Shown here: positions 53,783 to 62,291 of the stretch, in pieces
Layout: each line of letters begins with the position of its first letter
Position numbering within the stretch: the first letter of the stretch is position 1
NCBI RefSeq assembly: GCF_016466415.2
Contig: NZ_CP066772.2
Coordinates: 992,001-1,056,000 of the forward strand
DNA: 64,000 nucleotides
Reading direction: 5' to 3'
Origin: Ralstonia pickettii
GTDB taxonomy: Bacteria; Pseudomonadota; Gammaproteobacteria; Burkholderiales; Burkholderiaceae
The notes under the pieces: model-generated
The model's input: the letters and a program-made list of their open reading frames with translations, nothing else
Databases searched by the model: none
What the model was told of the DNA's origin: nothing
Position numbers and translations under genes: made by a program

Positions 53783-55045
53783 TCAGAGCCGCTTGTCTTC
53801 CCGCTCCACGCTCGGATGGCGGTGGATGTCGTGCGTGACGAAGCCCGTGTCGTTATCGGGCATCTCCAGCCACTCCGGGTGCGAGAGCGATTCGCGAATG
53901 TCCGCCAGGCCCGAGGCCCAGTGGTCGCGCATGGTCGACGGCCCGAACTGGATGTCCTTGCCCGGCCCCTCGTGCTCCTTGGCCGCGTAGATGAGGTGGA
54001 AGACGTTGTAGCGCTTAGTGCAGGCCATTTCCTGCGCGTGCTTGTACCACTGCGTGCGCTCGAACTCCTTGGGTGGCAGGTGGTCGAGCAGCTTGCGCAT
54101 CAGCCGGCGCGTCGATTGCGAGCGCTCCATCCAGTCGGTAATGAGCCGCGTCCGGCTGGAGTACTGCAAGTCCTTCTGCCGGCTAGCCACGCCGATCATC
54201 GTATTGGGAACCGGGCCCAGCGCGCTCCACAGGTCCACCTGAAACACCAGCGTGTCGCGGCGTGGCTTTGAGCCCAGCACATACGACAGGGGCGTGTTGG
54301 AGAGGACACCGCCGTCCCAGTAATACTCGCCGTCGATCAGCACGGGTGGAAAGCCTGGCGGCAGCGCGCCCGATGCCATGAAGTGCTCGGCGCGTAGACG
54401 GCGCTCGGTGTTATCAAACGCTTCCAGATTGCCTGTGCGCACGTTTACGGCGCCGACCGACACGCGGATGCCGCCGTCATTGATGCGATCGAAATCGCAC
54501 AGCCGTTCCAGCGTCGCTTTGAGCGGCGTGGTGTCGTAATAGCTGGCTTCGAGCGGGTCGACTTCGTTGGCGGGCAGCGGGGCAGGAAAGCGTGGCGTAA
54601 AAAAGCCGCGCTGGCCCTCGAGCAGCGTATCGGCGGCCTGCATGGCGGTCAGCCATTTACGCAGATGCGCATTGCCGTCAAACCAGGCGTTTTCCAGGAT
54701 GTCAGGCAGCGGCGGCGAGAACGTCGGCTGCGTGATGATCTGCCAAAACTCACGCAGCTTCGCTTGCCGATGCTCGGGGGCATTGCCGGCAATGATGGCC
54801 GTATTCAGCGCCCCGATGGAGATGCCCGCGATCCAGTTCGGCACGATGCCGGCTTCGTCCAGCCCTTCGAACACGCCGGCCTGGTACGAGCCAAGCGCGC
54901 CGCCGCCTTGCAACACCAGCGCGATGTTTTCGTACGCCGGCAGCACGATGCGCTGTGCCGTGGTGAGCGGCGCATCGGCGGGGCGTGACGACTCTGCCGG
55001 CGTGGGCCGCTTGGTTGCGGCCACGCGTAGTTTCGGTGCGGGCAT
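53783..55045 (-). CDS. patatin-like phospholipase with C-terminal DUF3734
   Basis: 420 aa. Patatin domain ~35-260: oxyanion loop QGGGALGSYQAGVFEGL, nucleophile GISIG (Ser in AGISIGALN) and the second dyad member in WDGGVLSN. C-terminal ~110 residues (YKHAQEMACTKRYNVFHLIYAAKEHEGPGKDIQFGP) fit DUF3734. It lies directly downstream of the 3-hydroxybutyrate dehydrogenase gene (32 bp). In Burkholderiales the trio with adc and hbdH recurs as I recall, suggesting a role in PHB or lipid turnover. Confidence 0.93.
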   Translation of the reverse strand: MPAPKLRVAATKRPTPAESSRPADAPLTTAQRIVLPAYENIALVLQGGGALGSYQAGVFEGLDEAGIVPNWIAGISIGALNTAIIAGNAPEHRQAKLREFWQIITQPTFSPPLPDILENAWFDGNAHLRKWLTAMQAADTLLEGQRGFFTPRFPAPLPANEVDPLEASYYDTTPLKATLERLCDFDRINDGGIRVSVGAVNVRTGNLEAFDNTERRLRAEHFMASGALPPGFPPVLIDGEYYWDGGVLSNTPLSYVLGSKPRRDTLVFQVDLWSALGPVPNTMIGVASRQKDLQYSSRTRLITDWMERSQSTRRLMRKLLDHLPPKEFERTQWYKHAQEMACTKRYNVFHLIYAAKEHEGPGKDIQFGPSTMRDHWASGLADIRESLSHPEWLEMPDNDTGFVTHDIHRHPSVEREDKRL

Positions 55046-55077
55046 ATCTCCTCCAACCTCCTTGCGTGTGCAGAGAC

Positions 55078-55863
55078 TTATTGCATGAACCAGCCGTGGC
55101 TCACCACGAACGATTGGCCGGTCAGGGCGGCACTCGGGAACGTGGCCAGGAAGCGCACCGTCTCGGCCACGTCTTCCACCGTGGTGAACACGCCGTCCAC
55201 GGTGTCACCCAGCATGACCTTTTTCACGACATCTTCTTCGCTGATGCCGAGTTCCTTTGCTTGCTCGGGAATCTGCTTTTCGACCAGCGGCGTGCGCACA
55301 AAACCGGGGCACACCACATGCGAGCGCACGTTATGCGCGGCGCCTTCCTTGGCCAGCACCTTGTTCAGGCCCAGCAGTGCGTGCTTGGCGGCCACGTAGG
55401 CCGATTTGAGCGGCGAACCCTCGTGCGAGTGCACCGAGCCCATGTAGATGACCACGCCGCCACGGTCGTCCTTGTACATGTGGCGCAGTGCGGCGCGCGT
55501 GGTCAGGAACGCGCCGTCGACGTGGATGGCCTGCATCTTCTTCCAGTCGGCAAACGAGTAGCTCACGAACGGGTTGACGATCTGGATGCCGGCGTTCGAG
55601 ACGAGGATGTCGACCGAGCCGAGTTCTTCGGCCACGCGGTCGATGCCGCTGTCCACGGCTTGTTCATCGGTCACGTCCATGCGCAGCCCGATGGCCTTGC
55701 CGCCGGCATCGGTGATCTCCTTGGCGACGGCCTTGGCGCCGTCTTCGTTCAGGTCAACGATGGCGATGGCCGCACCCGAATTGGCGAGCGTGAGGGCGAT
55801 CTGCTTGCCGATGCCGCTGGCGGCTCCCGTGACGACAGCGACTTTGCCTTTCAAATCAGACAT
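55078..55863 (-). CDS. hbdH: 3-hydroxybutyrate dehydrogenase
   Basis: 261 aa classical SDR oxidising (R)-3-hydroxybutyrate to acetoacetate with [19 protein letters not shown] nucleotide motif, [10 protein letters not shown], catalytic Ser in [25 protein letters not shown] with Tyr-x3-Lys, and [23 protein letters not shown] typical of 3HB dehydrogenases. C-terminal SHGWFMQ is characteristic of this enzyme. With adc it links ketone bodies and PHB to central metabolism. Confidence 0.96.
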   Translation of the reverse strand: MSDLKGKVAVVTGAASGIGKQIALTLANSGAAIAIVDLNEDGAKAVAKEITDAGGKAIGLRMDVTDEQAVDSGIDRVAEELGSVDILVSNAGIQIVNPFVSYSFADWKKMQAIHVDGAFLTTRAALRHMYKDDRGGVVIYMGSVHSHEGSPLKSAYVAAKHALLGLNKVLAKEGAAHNVRSHVVCPGFVRTPLVEKQIPEQAKELGISEEDVVKKVMLGDTVDGVFTTVEDVAETVRFLATFPSAALTGQSFVVSHGWFMQ

Positions 55864-55917
55864 GTGTGTACTCCGAGGGTTGGCGGTGACGGGGATAAGA
55901 ATGGCCTTGGGCAGGTG

Positions 55918-56661
55918 CTACTGCGCCAGGTAATCGAACACGACCTCGCCCATGCCAAGGGTCAGGTCTGCAATGATGTGTCGGGCTTCGACAATCTCCA
56001 GCACGGGCAGTTCGGCCACGGGCGCCAGCGCATGGTGCGCCAATTCCAGCGATGCCGGCCCCGTCCAGGCGCCTTTCATGTCGATGTCGATCATGACGTT
56101 GCGCGACAGCTCGCAGATGCGCGCGGTCTTGCCGTCCACGTGCGGAATGATCTTGAGCAGAAAGTTCGGGCGCTCCAGGCGGCGTTTCTGCTCGGCCAGA
56201 TCCAGCTCGCGGTGCTTGTAGCCCATGGTGCCGGTTGCCACGCGCACGGGGCCGTAGTCGAGCGTGCCGATCAGCGTGTCCTTGTCGGTCAAGAGCCTGG
56301 GCGAGGCGAGTTTCTTTGGGAAGCCCCACATTTCACGGCCGCCGGCCAGCGGCGGATGGTCGTCCAGGTACATCGCGAGCGTGTACGTGCCGGGCTTGCC
56401 TTCGTAGGTGACCGGGATGACCTGGCCGCTTTCGGTGTAATCGCCAAAGCCGGTGGAGTCGGCCATGCGGATGAACTCGTAGGCGACCAGCGGTTCGGGC
56501 ACCTCGAGCGGTTCCGGCACCATGGCGCGCAGCTTGGCCGGGTCGGTGCGGTACGTGATGATGAAGAATTCGCGGTGGATGAAGCGGTATGGGCCGGGCG
56601 GGTAGGCGGGGCTCGTAAGCGGCATCGCGAAGGCGGTTTCGCGGACGGTCTTGATGTCCAT
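55918..56661 (-). CDS. adc: acetoacetate decarboxylase
   Basis: 247 aa enzyme turning acetoacetate into acetone and CO2. The Schiff-base lysine lies in [13 protein letters not shown] (the Lys pair after WGFP) and the ADC fold motifs [16 protein letters not shown] and GYKHRELDL are present. AAGGAG precedes ATG 56661. It is the first gene of the adc-hbdH-patatin set, with 54 bp to hbdH. Confidence 0.95.
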   Translation of the reverse strand: MDIKTVRETAFAMPLTSPAYPPGPYRFIHREFFIITYRTDPAKLRAMVPEPLEVPEPLVAYEFIRMADSTGFGDYTESGQVIPVTYEGKPGTYTLAMYLDDHPPLAGGREMWGFPKKLASPRLLTDKDTLIGTLDYGPVRVATGTMGYKHRELDLAEQKRRLERPNFLLKIIPHVDGKTARICELSRNVMIDIDMKGAWTGPASLELAHHALAPVAELPVLEIVEARHIIADLTLGMGEVVFDYLAQ

Positions 56662-56855
56662 GGCACTCCTTGTGCAGGTCGGGCTGCAAGTGGCGTTGGG
56701 AATCGGTACGGCGCAAGAGAACGGTAGGCGACACCGCATGGTGTCGCGCTTTTGTGACGCTGTCTGCTTCCGTTCACGCGAATTTCACGTTTGAGTGCCC
56801 GATACGCGATTGATTGCATGCAATGCGCCATTGCGCCGCATGCAGGCCAGCGCCG

Positions 56856-58259
56856 TCACGCGTGCGAGAGGAATTCCCAGAGCGCCGGTTCTGCGGAGTA
56901 CGCGACGTTGAAGCGCAGCCACGGGCTAGGCTCGTCATGCGGGCGGAAATACTGGCCGGGCGCGAGCCAGATGTTGTGTTCGATGGCCCGATTGGCCAGC
57001 GCGGAGGCGTCGGCCTGGCCCGGAAGCCGTGCCCACAGGAAGAGGCCGCGGCCCGGCGTATCGAACGGCTCGGCACCATGTTGACGCATGAGCGCTTCGA
57101 CGCGCGTGTGCGCTTCTCCGAGCCGCGCAATCAGCCGCGCCACGTGTTCGGCATAGACGGGGCGGGTGACGAATGCGTGCACGATTCGCTCGGTAATTTC
57201 CGACGAGGTGAGCGCCACTGCCATCTTGGTGCGTGCCAGCTCGCGTGTGATGGCGGCATCGGCCACCACGTAGCCTGCGCGCAACGAGGGCGAGATCGTC
57301 TTGGAGAACCCGCTCACGTACAGCGTGCGGCGCAGGCCGTCGAGTGCGGCGAGCATCGGGGCGGCGGGGTCGGCCAGCTCGCGGTGCAGGTCGTCTTCAA
57401 CGATACAGAGGCCGTGCTGTTCGGCCAGTTGCAGCACGCGATAGGCGTTCTGCGCCGTCATTGAGGAGCCAGTGGGGTTCTGCAGCACGGCGCTGGTGAA
57501 GAGGGCGCGCGGCCGGTCGGCATCGTCCGCGCGCAGGATGGCTTCCAGTGCCGCGGTGTCGAGCCCGTCCGGTGTGCGAGGCACCCCGACCACGCGCAGG
57601 CCGGCCAGCTTGAGCACCTGGAGTACGTTGCAGTAGCCCGGGTCATCCACCGCGACGATGTCGCCGGCTTTGAACAGCGTGCGGACGATCAGGTCGAGCG
57701 CCTGCGTGGCGCCGCTGGTCAGCAGCACTTGCGACCGTTCCACCGGCAGGCCCCGTAGCGCAAGCGACTGCGCGACGTATTCGCCCAACGGCGCATAGCC
57801 CCACGGATGTCCGTAGCCCGCCACCCGCAACGCGGAAACACGGCTCACCGCGCGCATGGCTTCCTGTACGCCGCGCTCGTCCAGCCAGTCGTTCGGCAGC
57901 CAGCCACAGCCGGGCTTGATGGAGATGGAGCGGTCGGCAAACACATCCGACAGCAGCCACGCCGCGTTGAGCGTGGGCGGCTCCCAGCGTGGGGCCACGG
58001 GGGCCGGCTGGGTGGGTGTACGCGCCGCTACGAGGTAGCCCGAACGTGGCCGGGCCACGATGGCGCCCAGAGCCGCCAGCCGTGTATAGGCCTCCGCCAC
58101 CGTAAAAGTGCTTACATCGTGCGCCTGGGCCAACTTGCGCACCGAGGGCAGCCGCGTGCCCGGCAGCAGAGAATGGTTGTCGACCGCCGCACGAATGCCT
58201 TGGACGATCTGGTCGACCAACGTACGCTGGGGATGAGAAGGATCGAGTTCGAGTTGCAT
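56856..58259 (-). CDS. MocR/GabR-type PLP-dependent regulator
   Basis: 467 aa. N-terminal GntR winged helix (~10-75: LVDQIVQGIRAAVDNHSLLPGTRLPSVRKLAQAHDVSTFTVAEAYTRL) joined to a fold-type I aminotransferase-like domain with the PLP lysine in SGFSKTISPSLRAGYV. ATG 58259 (MQLELDPSHPQ) is preferred to the longer frame that overlaps the divergent gene. Direct repeats with TACAGTTT lie in the spacer. Likely activates the divergent omega-aminotransferase/mmsA genes in response to an amino acid such as beta-alanine. Confidence 0.93.
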   Translation of the reverse strand: MQLELDPSHPQRTLVDQIVQGIRAAVDNHSLLPGTRLPSVRKLAQAHDVSTFTVAEAYTRLAALGAIVARPRSGYLVAARTPTQPAPVAPRWEPPTLNAAWLLSDVFADRSISIKPGCGWLPNDWLDERGVQEAMRAVSRVSALRVAGYGHPWGYAPLGEYVAQSLALRGLPVERSQVLLTSGATQALDLIVRTLFKAGDIVAVDDPGYCNVLQVLKLAGLRVVGVPRTPDGLDTAALEAILRADDADRPRALFTSAVLQNPTGSSMTAQNAYRVLQLAEQHGLCIVEDDLHRELADPAAPMLAALDGLRRTLYVSGFSKTISPSLRAGYVVADAAITRELARTKMAVALTSSEITERIVHAFVTRPVYAEHVARLIARLGEAHTRVEALMRQHGAEPFDTPGRGLFLWARLPGQADASALANRAIEHNIWLAPGQYFRPHDEPSPWLRFNVAYSAEPALWEFLSHA

Positions 58260-58291
58260 GTTGCGATGCGGCACGAAGCCGTGATGAGGGC

Positions 58292-58360
58292 CTATACAGT
58301 TTCTTATAGAACCGCCATCTGTGCATGTCCGTGTCGCATTGGACTCTGTACAGTTTGCTT
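58292..58360. promoter_or_regulatory. direct repeats, probable MocR binding sites
   Basis: CTATACAGTTTCTT (58292-58305) and CTGTACAGTTTGCTT (58346-58360); the TACAGTTT cores are 54 bp apart, about five helical turns. They lie between the divergent MocR and aminotransferase starts. GabR-type regulators are known to use spaced direct repeats. Confidence 0.6.
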
Positions 58361-58414
58361 CAACCGCTGGCTTGCCCAGCCCGTTCCCTTTCCGCTGTTT
58401 TTTCGGAGCCGCCG

Positions 58415-59752
58415 ATGAAACCCGCACCCCACCCGCTGGAAACCACCGATCTGTCCTACTTCTGGATGCCGTTCACGGCCAACCGCCAGTACAAGGCCGC
58501 ACCGCGCCTGCTGACTTCCGCCCAGGGCATGTACTACCGTGACGGCGATGGCCGCGAGGTGCTGGACGGCACTGCCGGCCTCTGGTGCGTCAACGCCGGC
58601 CACTGCCGCAAGGAAATCGTCGACGCCATCACGACGCAGGCCGCCACGCTGGATTTCGCGCCCACCTTCCAGATGGGGCACCCCCTGGCGTTCCGCGCGG
58701 CAGAAAAAGTCGCCGAGATCATGCCGGAAGGCCTGAACCGCATCTTCTTCGCCAACTCCGGTTCCGAAGCGGTGGATACGGCGCTGAAGATTGCGCTGGC
58801 CTACCACCGCGCGCGGGGCGAAGGGCAGCGCACACGCTTGATTGGCCGCGAGCGCGGCTATCACGGGGTGGGTTTCGGCGGCATCTCGGTGGGCGGCATC
58901 TCGCCGAACCGCAAGGCGTTCTCGGCGAACCTGCTGCCGGGTGTGGACCACCTGCCGCATACGCATGCGCCTGAGCACAACGCATTCTCCAAGGGCCAGC
59001 CGGCCTGGGGCGAGCACCTTGCCGACGAACTGGAGCGCCTAGTCACGCTGCATGACGCGTCGACCATCGCTGCCGTCATTGTCGAGCCGCTGGCGGGTTC
59101 CACCGGCGTGCTGGTGCCGCCCAAGGGCTACCTGCAGCGTCTGCGCGCGCTGTGCGACAAGCACGGCATCCTGCTGATCTTCGATGAAGTCATCACCGGT
59201 TTTGGCCGCCTGGGCGCGGCAACGGCGGCGGAGTTCTTTGGCGTGACGCCGGACCTGCTCACGATGGCCAAGGGCATCAACAACGCCGCCGTGCCGATGG
59301 GCGCCGTGGCCGTGCGCCAGTCGGTGCACGACACCGTCGTCGACGCCGGCGCGCCAGGCGCCATCGAGCTGTTCCACGGCTATACCTATTCGGCACACCC
59401 GCTGGCGGCGGCCGCGGCGGTGGCCGCGCTGGATCTGTATCGCAGCGAAGGGCTGTTCGAGCGCGCGCGTTCGTTGTCGCCGGCGTTCGAAGCGGCAGCG
59501 CATTCGGTCAAGGGCGCGCCGCATGTGAAGGACATCCGCAACCTCGGCCTCGTGGCCGGCATCGAACTGGAATCGCGCCCCGGCGCCGTGGGCGCGCGCG
59601 CTTACGAAGTTTTCCTGAAATGCCTGGAGCGTGGTGTGCTGGTGCGCTACACCGGCGACATCCTGGCGTTCTCCCCGCCGCTCATCATCGAAGAGGCGCA
59701 GATCGCGCGCATCTTCGACACCGTTCGTACCGTTCTGCAAGAGGTAGCCTGA
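58415..59752 (+). CDS. class III omega-aminotransferase (beta-alanine:pyruvate type)
   Basis: 445 aa PLP enzyme. [23 protein letters not shown] at the N-terminus is the usual start of beta-alanine-pyruvate transaminases. [30 protein letters not shown], the [12 protein letters not shown] Asp and [15 protein letters not shown] with the PLP Lys are all present. GGAG precedes ATG 58415. It produces malonate semialdehyde from beta-alanine, which the next gene product can convert to acetyl-CoA. Only 1 bp separates the two genes. Confidence 0.95.
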   Translation: MKPAPHPLETTDLSYFWMPFTANRQYKAAPRLLTSAQGMYYRDGDGREVLDGTAGLWCVNAGHCRKEIVDAITTQAATLDFAPTFQMGHPLAFRAAEKVAEIMPEGLNRIFFANSGSEAVDTALKIALAYHRARGEGQRTRLIGRERGYHGVGFGGISVGGISPNRKAFSANLLPGVDHLPHTHAPEHNAFSKGQPAWGEHLADELERLVTLHDASTIAAVIVEPLAGSTGVLVPPKGYLQRLRALCDKHGILLIFDEVITGFGRLGAATAAEFFGVTPDLLTMAKGINNAAVPMGAVAVRQSVHDTVVDAGAPGAIELFHGYTYSAHPLAAAAAVAALDLYRSEGLFERARSLSPAFEAAAHSVKGAPHVKDIRNLGLVAGIELESRPGAVGARAYEVFLKCLERGVLVRYTGDILAFSPPLIIEEAQIARIFDTVRTVLQEVA

Positions 59753-59753
59753 A

Positions 59754-61277
59754 ATGAACCGACCGATTGATCCCGCCGTGACCGAATCCGTTGTCAGCCA
59801 TTACATCGGCGGGCAGCGCCATGCCGGCAGCGGCACACGCAGCGCCGATGTCTTCAACCCCGCTACGGGCGCGGTGAGCGCGCAGGTGCTGCTGGGCGGC
59901 AAATCCGAAGTGGACGCCGCCGTAGCCGCCGCCCATGCGGCTGCCCCGGACTGGGCCGAGACTTCGCCGCTCAAGCGCTCGCGCGTTTTGTTCAAGTTCA
60001 AGGAGCTGCTCGACCAGAACCACGATGCCCTGGCCGCCGCCATTACGCGTGAGCACGGCAAGGTGTTCTCCGATGCCAAAGGCGAAGTGACGCGCGGCAT
60101 TGAAGTGGTGGAATTTGCCTGCGGCATTCCGAACCTGCTCAAGACGGAGTTCACGGACAACATCGGCGGCGGCATCGACAACTGGAACCTGCGCCAGCCG
60201 CTGGGCGTGGTGGCCGGCATTACGCCGTTCAACTTCCCGTTCATGGTGCCGATGTGGATGGCGCCGGTGGCATTGGCGTGCGGCAATACGTTCATCCTCA
60301 AGCCCAGCGAACGTGACCCGACCCCCAGCCTGATGATTGCCGACCTGCTCAAGCAGGCGGGCCTTCCCGACGGCGTGTTCAACGTGGTACAGGGTGGCAA
60401 GGATGCCGTTGATGCGCTGCTCGAGCATCCGAATGTGCAGGCCATTTCGTTCGTCGGCAGCACGCCCATCGCCGAATACATCTACGCCGAAGGCACCAAG
60501 CGCGGCAAGCGCGTGCAAGCCCTGGGCGGCGCAAAGAATCACCTCGTCGTCATGCCGGATGCAGACCTCGACCAAGCGGTGGATGCCTTGATCGGTGCAG
60601 GCTACGGTTCGGCCGGTGAGCGCTGCATGGCGATCTCCGTGGCTGTGGCAGTGGGCGACGTGGCAGACAAGCTCGTCCCGCGCCTTGCCGAGCGCGCCCG
60701 CGCGCTCAAGATCGGCAACGGCATGCAGGCCGACAGCGAAATGGGTCCACTTGTGACCGCCGCCCACAAGGCCAAGGTGGAAGGCTATATCGCCAAGGGC
60801 GTCGAAGAGGGCGCCGAGCTGGTGGTGGACGGCCGCGGCCACACGGTCGATGGCCATGCCGAAGGCTTCTTCACGGGCGGCACGCTGTTCGACCACGTCA
60901 AGCCCGGGATGACGATCTACAAGGAAGAGATCTTCGGCCCCGTGCTTTCGGTGGTGCGCGTGCATGACCTTGCCGAGGCGGTGGACCTCATCAATGCGCA
61001 CGAGTTCGGCAACGGCGTGTCGTGCTACACGAGCGATGGCGGCGTGGCGCGCGCATTTGCGCGGCAGATCCAGGTGGGCATGGTCGGCATCAATGTGCCG
61101 ATTCCGGTGCCGATGGCGTGGCATAGCTTTGGCGGCTGGAAGCGCTCGCTGTTCGGCGACCACCACGCCTATGGCGAAGAAGGCGTGCGTTTTTACACGC
61201 GTTACAAGAGCGTGATGCAACGCTGGCCGGATTCGATCGCCAAGGGCGCCGAGTTTGTCATGCCGACAGCCAAGTAA
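59754..61277 (+). CDS. mmsA: methylmalonate-semialdehyde dehydrogenase (CoA-acylating)
   Basis: 507 aa ALDH-superfamily enzyme converting methylmalonate/malonate semialdehyde to propionyl/acetyl-CoA. NYIGG-like [12 protein letters not shown] start, [27 protein letters not shown], the catalytic Cys in [14 protein letters not shown], and [19 protein letters not shown]-type loop and lack of the general-base Glu context are typical of MmsA. Operon with the aminotransferase; terminator follows. Confidence 0.96.
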   Translation: MNRPIDPAVTESVVSHYIGGQRHAGSGTRSADVFNPATGAVSAQVLLGGKSEVDAAVAAAHAAAPDWAETSPLKRSRVLFKFKELLDQNHDALAAAITREHGKVFSDAKGEVTRGIEVVEFACGIPNLLKTEFTDNIGGGIDNWNLRQPLGVVAGITPFNFPFMVPMWMAPVALACGNTFILKPSERDPTPSLMIADLLKQAGLPDGVFNVVQGGKDAVDALLEHPNVQAISFVGSTPIAEYIYAEGTKRGKRVQALGGAKNHLVVMPDADLDQAVDALIGAGYGSAGERCMAISVAVAVGDVADKLVPRLAERARALKIGNGMQADSEMGPLVTAAHKAKVEGYIAKGVEEGAELVVDGRGHTVDGHAEGFFTGGTLFDHVKPGMTIYKEEIFGPVLSVVRVHDLAEAVDLINAHEFGNGVSCYTSDGGVARAFARQIQVGMVGINVPIPVPMAWHSFGGWKRSLFGDHHAYGEEGVRFYTRYKSVMQRWPDSIAKGAEFVMPTAK

Positions 61278-61295
61278 GCCGGCGCATCACCCATG

Positions 61296-61325
61296 AAAAA
61301 GGGAGGCGGTGCCTCCCTTTTTCCT
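61296..61325 (+). terminator. rho-independent terminator after mmsA
   Basis: 12 bp perfect stem AAAAAGGGAGGC (61296-61307) / GCCTCCCTTTTT (61311-61322), loop GGT. Symmetric A/T ends let it work in both directions, also for the minus-strand ORF ending at 61354. Confidence 0.93.
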
Positions 61326-61353
61326 TTGCGCATGCCGAGTTGAAACCGGCGTG

Positions 61354-61560
61354 TCATATTGGTTTGATGTTGACGGCGATGAGTTCGCCATCGGGCCCGA
61401 TCTCTACATCAAAGCTGACACGCTGCCCTTCATGGAATGTCTGCGAGCGCGAAAACTGGATTTCCGAATCCCGAATGAAACTCGGGGCAGCATGCATTTC
61501 TGCAGCTGCCCCGGCGGGCGGATCATATTCAACGGCGTTCTCTTCAATTCGGCTGGCCAT
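61354..61560 (-). CDS. small ORF resembling the C-terminal half of a cold-shock domain
   Basis: 68 aa from ATG 61560. The last ~28 residues (FHEGQRVSFDVEIGPDGELI and AVNIKPI) align by eye with the end of the adjacent cold-shock protein ([20 protein letters not shown]). The first ~40 residues have no RNP1/RNP2 aromatic motifs. Either a diverged, non-canonical member or a decayed copy. It follows the cold-shock gene by 177 bp on the same strand. Longer in-frame reading to 61707 is unsupported. Confidence 0.5.
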   Translation of the reverse strand: MASRIEENAVEYDPPAGAAAEMHAAPSFIRDSEIQFSRSQTFHEGQRVSFDVEIGPDGELIAVNIKPI

Positions 61561-61737
61561 TGCATGCTCCCAATAGGGGTTCGTCAAACCAGGCCACCGC
61601 TTCCGGTGGCCATCCGACTGCTTGATGGCAAACACGTACTGAAACAACCTGCCTGGCGGAATATCCCGGCCAATACACGCGCGAGGAAACCCCGCGCGGC
61701 AAGCCAAAACCGGTCTACCGCGCCCGCGTGCTCCTTG

Positions 61738-61941
61738 TTACTGGGGCACGATGTTCGAAGCTTGCTTGCCCTTGGGGCCTTGCGTGACTTCGAACGACAC
61801 CTTCTGACCTTCCTTCAGGCTTTTGAAGCCTGCGGAGTTGATCGCGGAGAAATGTGCGAAAAGGTCTTCGCCGCCATCATCCGGGGTAATGAAGCCGAAA
61901 CCTTTTGCGTCGTTGAACCACTTGACGGTACCAGTAGCCAT
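61738..61941 (-). CDS. cold-shock protein, CspA family
   Basis: 67 aa single cold-shock domain. [20 protein letters not shown] contains RNP1 (KGFGFI), and DLFAHFSAI carries RNP2 (LFAHF); the nucleic-acid-binding aromatics are intact. RNA chaperone. The 350 bp upstream (to kup) lacks genes, so a long 5' leader of the cspA kind is possible. No strong ribosome site is seen directly before ATG 61941. Confidence 0.96.
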   Translation of the reverse strand: MATGTVKWFNDAKGFGFITPDDGGEDLFAHFSAINSAGFKSLKEGQKVSFEVTQGPKGKQASNIVPQ

Positions 61942-62291
61942 GATTTTGAGTCGTGAAGTTGAGAAATCGATCGGCCGCCGGCCAAATCCAAACGTAGCAG
62001 GCAGACCCGGCCGAACCGGCCAAACGATCGTTTGGTGAATATATGCTTGGCGCGTCGCCTCGTCAAAGTCTGTTTTTTTAAGGTTTCCGTTTGGAGCGGC
62101 CGCGGCTGCTGTTTTCGGGCCCGCACCAGGGTTGGCGCGCGCTTGCCATCGGTGCAAACACCCGCGCAAAACCGGGCGTTTTCACCTAAGCTTTAGTGGC
62201 TTCTGCCGCACTCGGCCCGCCCGTAAAGCCGGTGTCGCAGTCGGTGCACGAAAATTGCGTGCGCCCCCGTCGTTCCAGTCGCAGCCTACCC
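61942..62291. promoter_or_regulatory. divergent spacer between cold-shock gene and kup
   Basis: 350 bp without a believable gene. It should contain the cold-shock gene promoter with a leader and the kup promoter. I see no clear operator or riboswitch; a minus-strand frame that extends the cold-shock ORF to 62169 has no conserved content. Confidence 0.4.
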
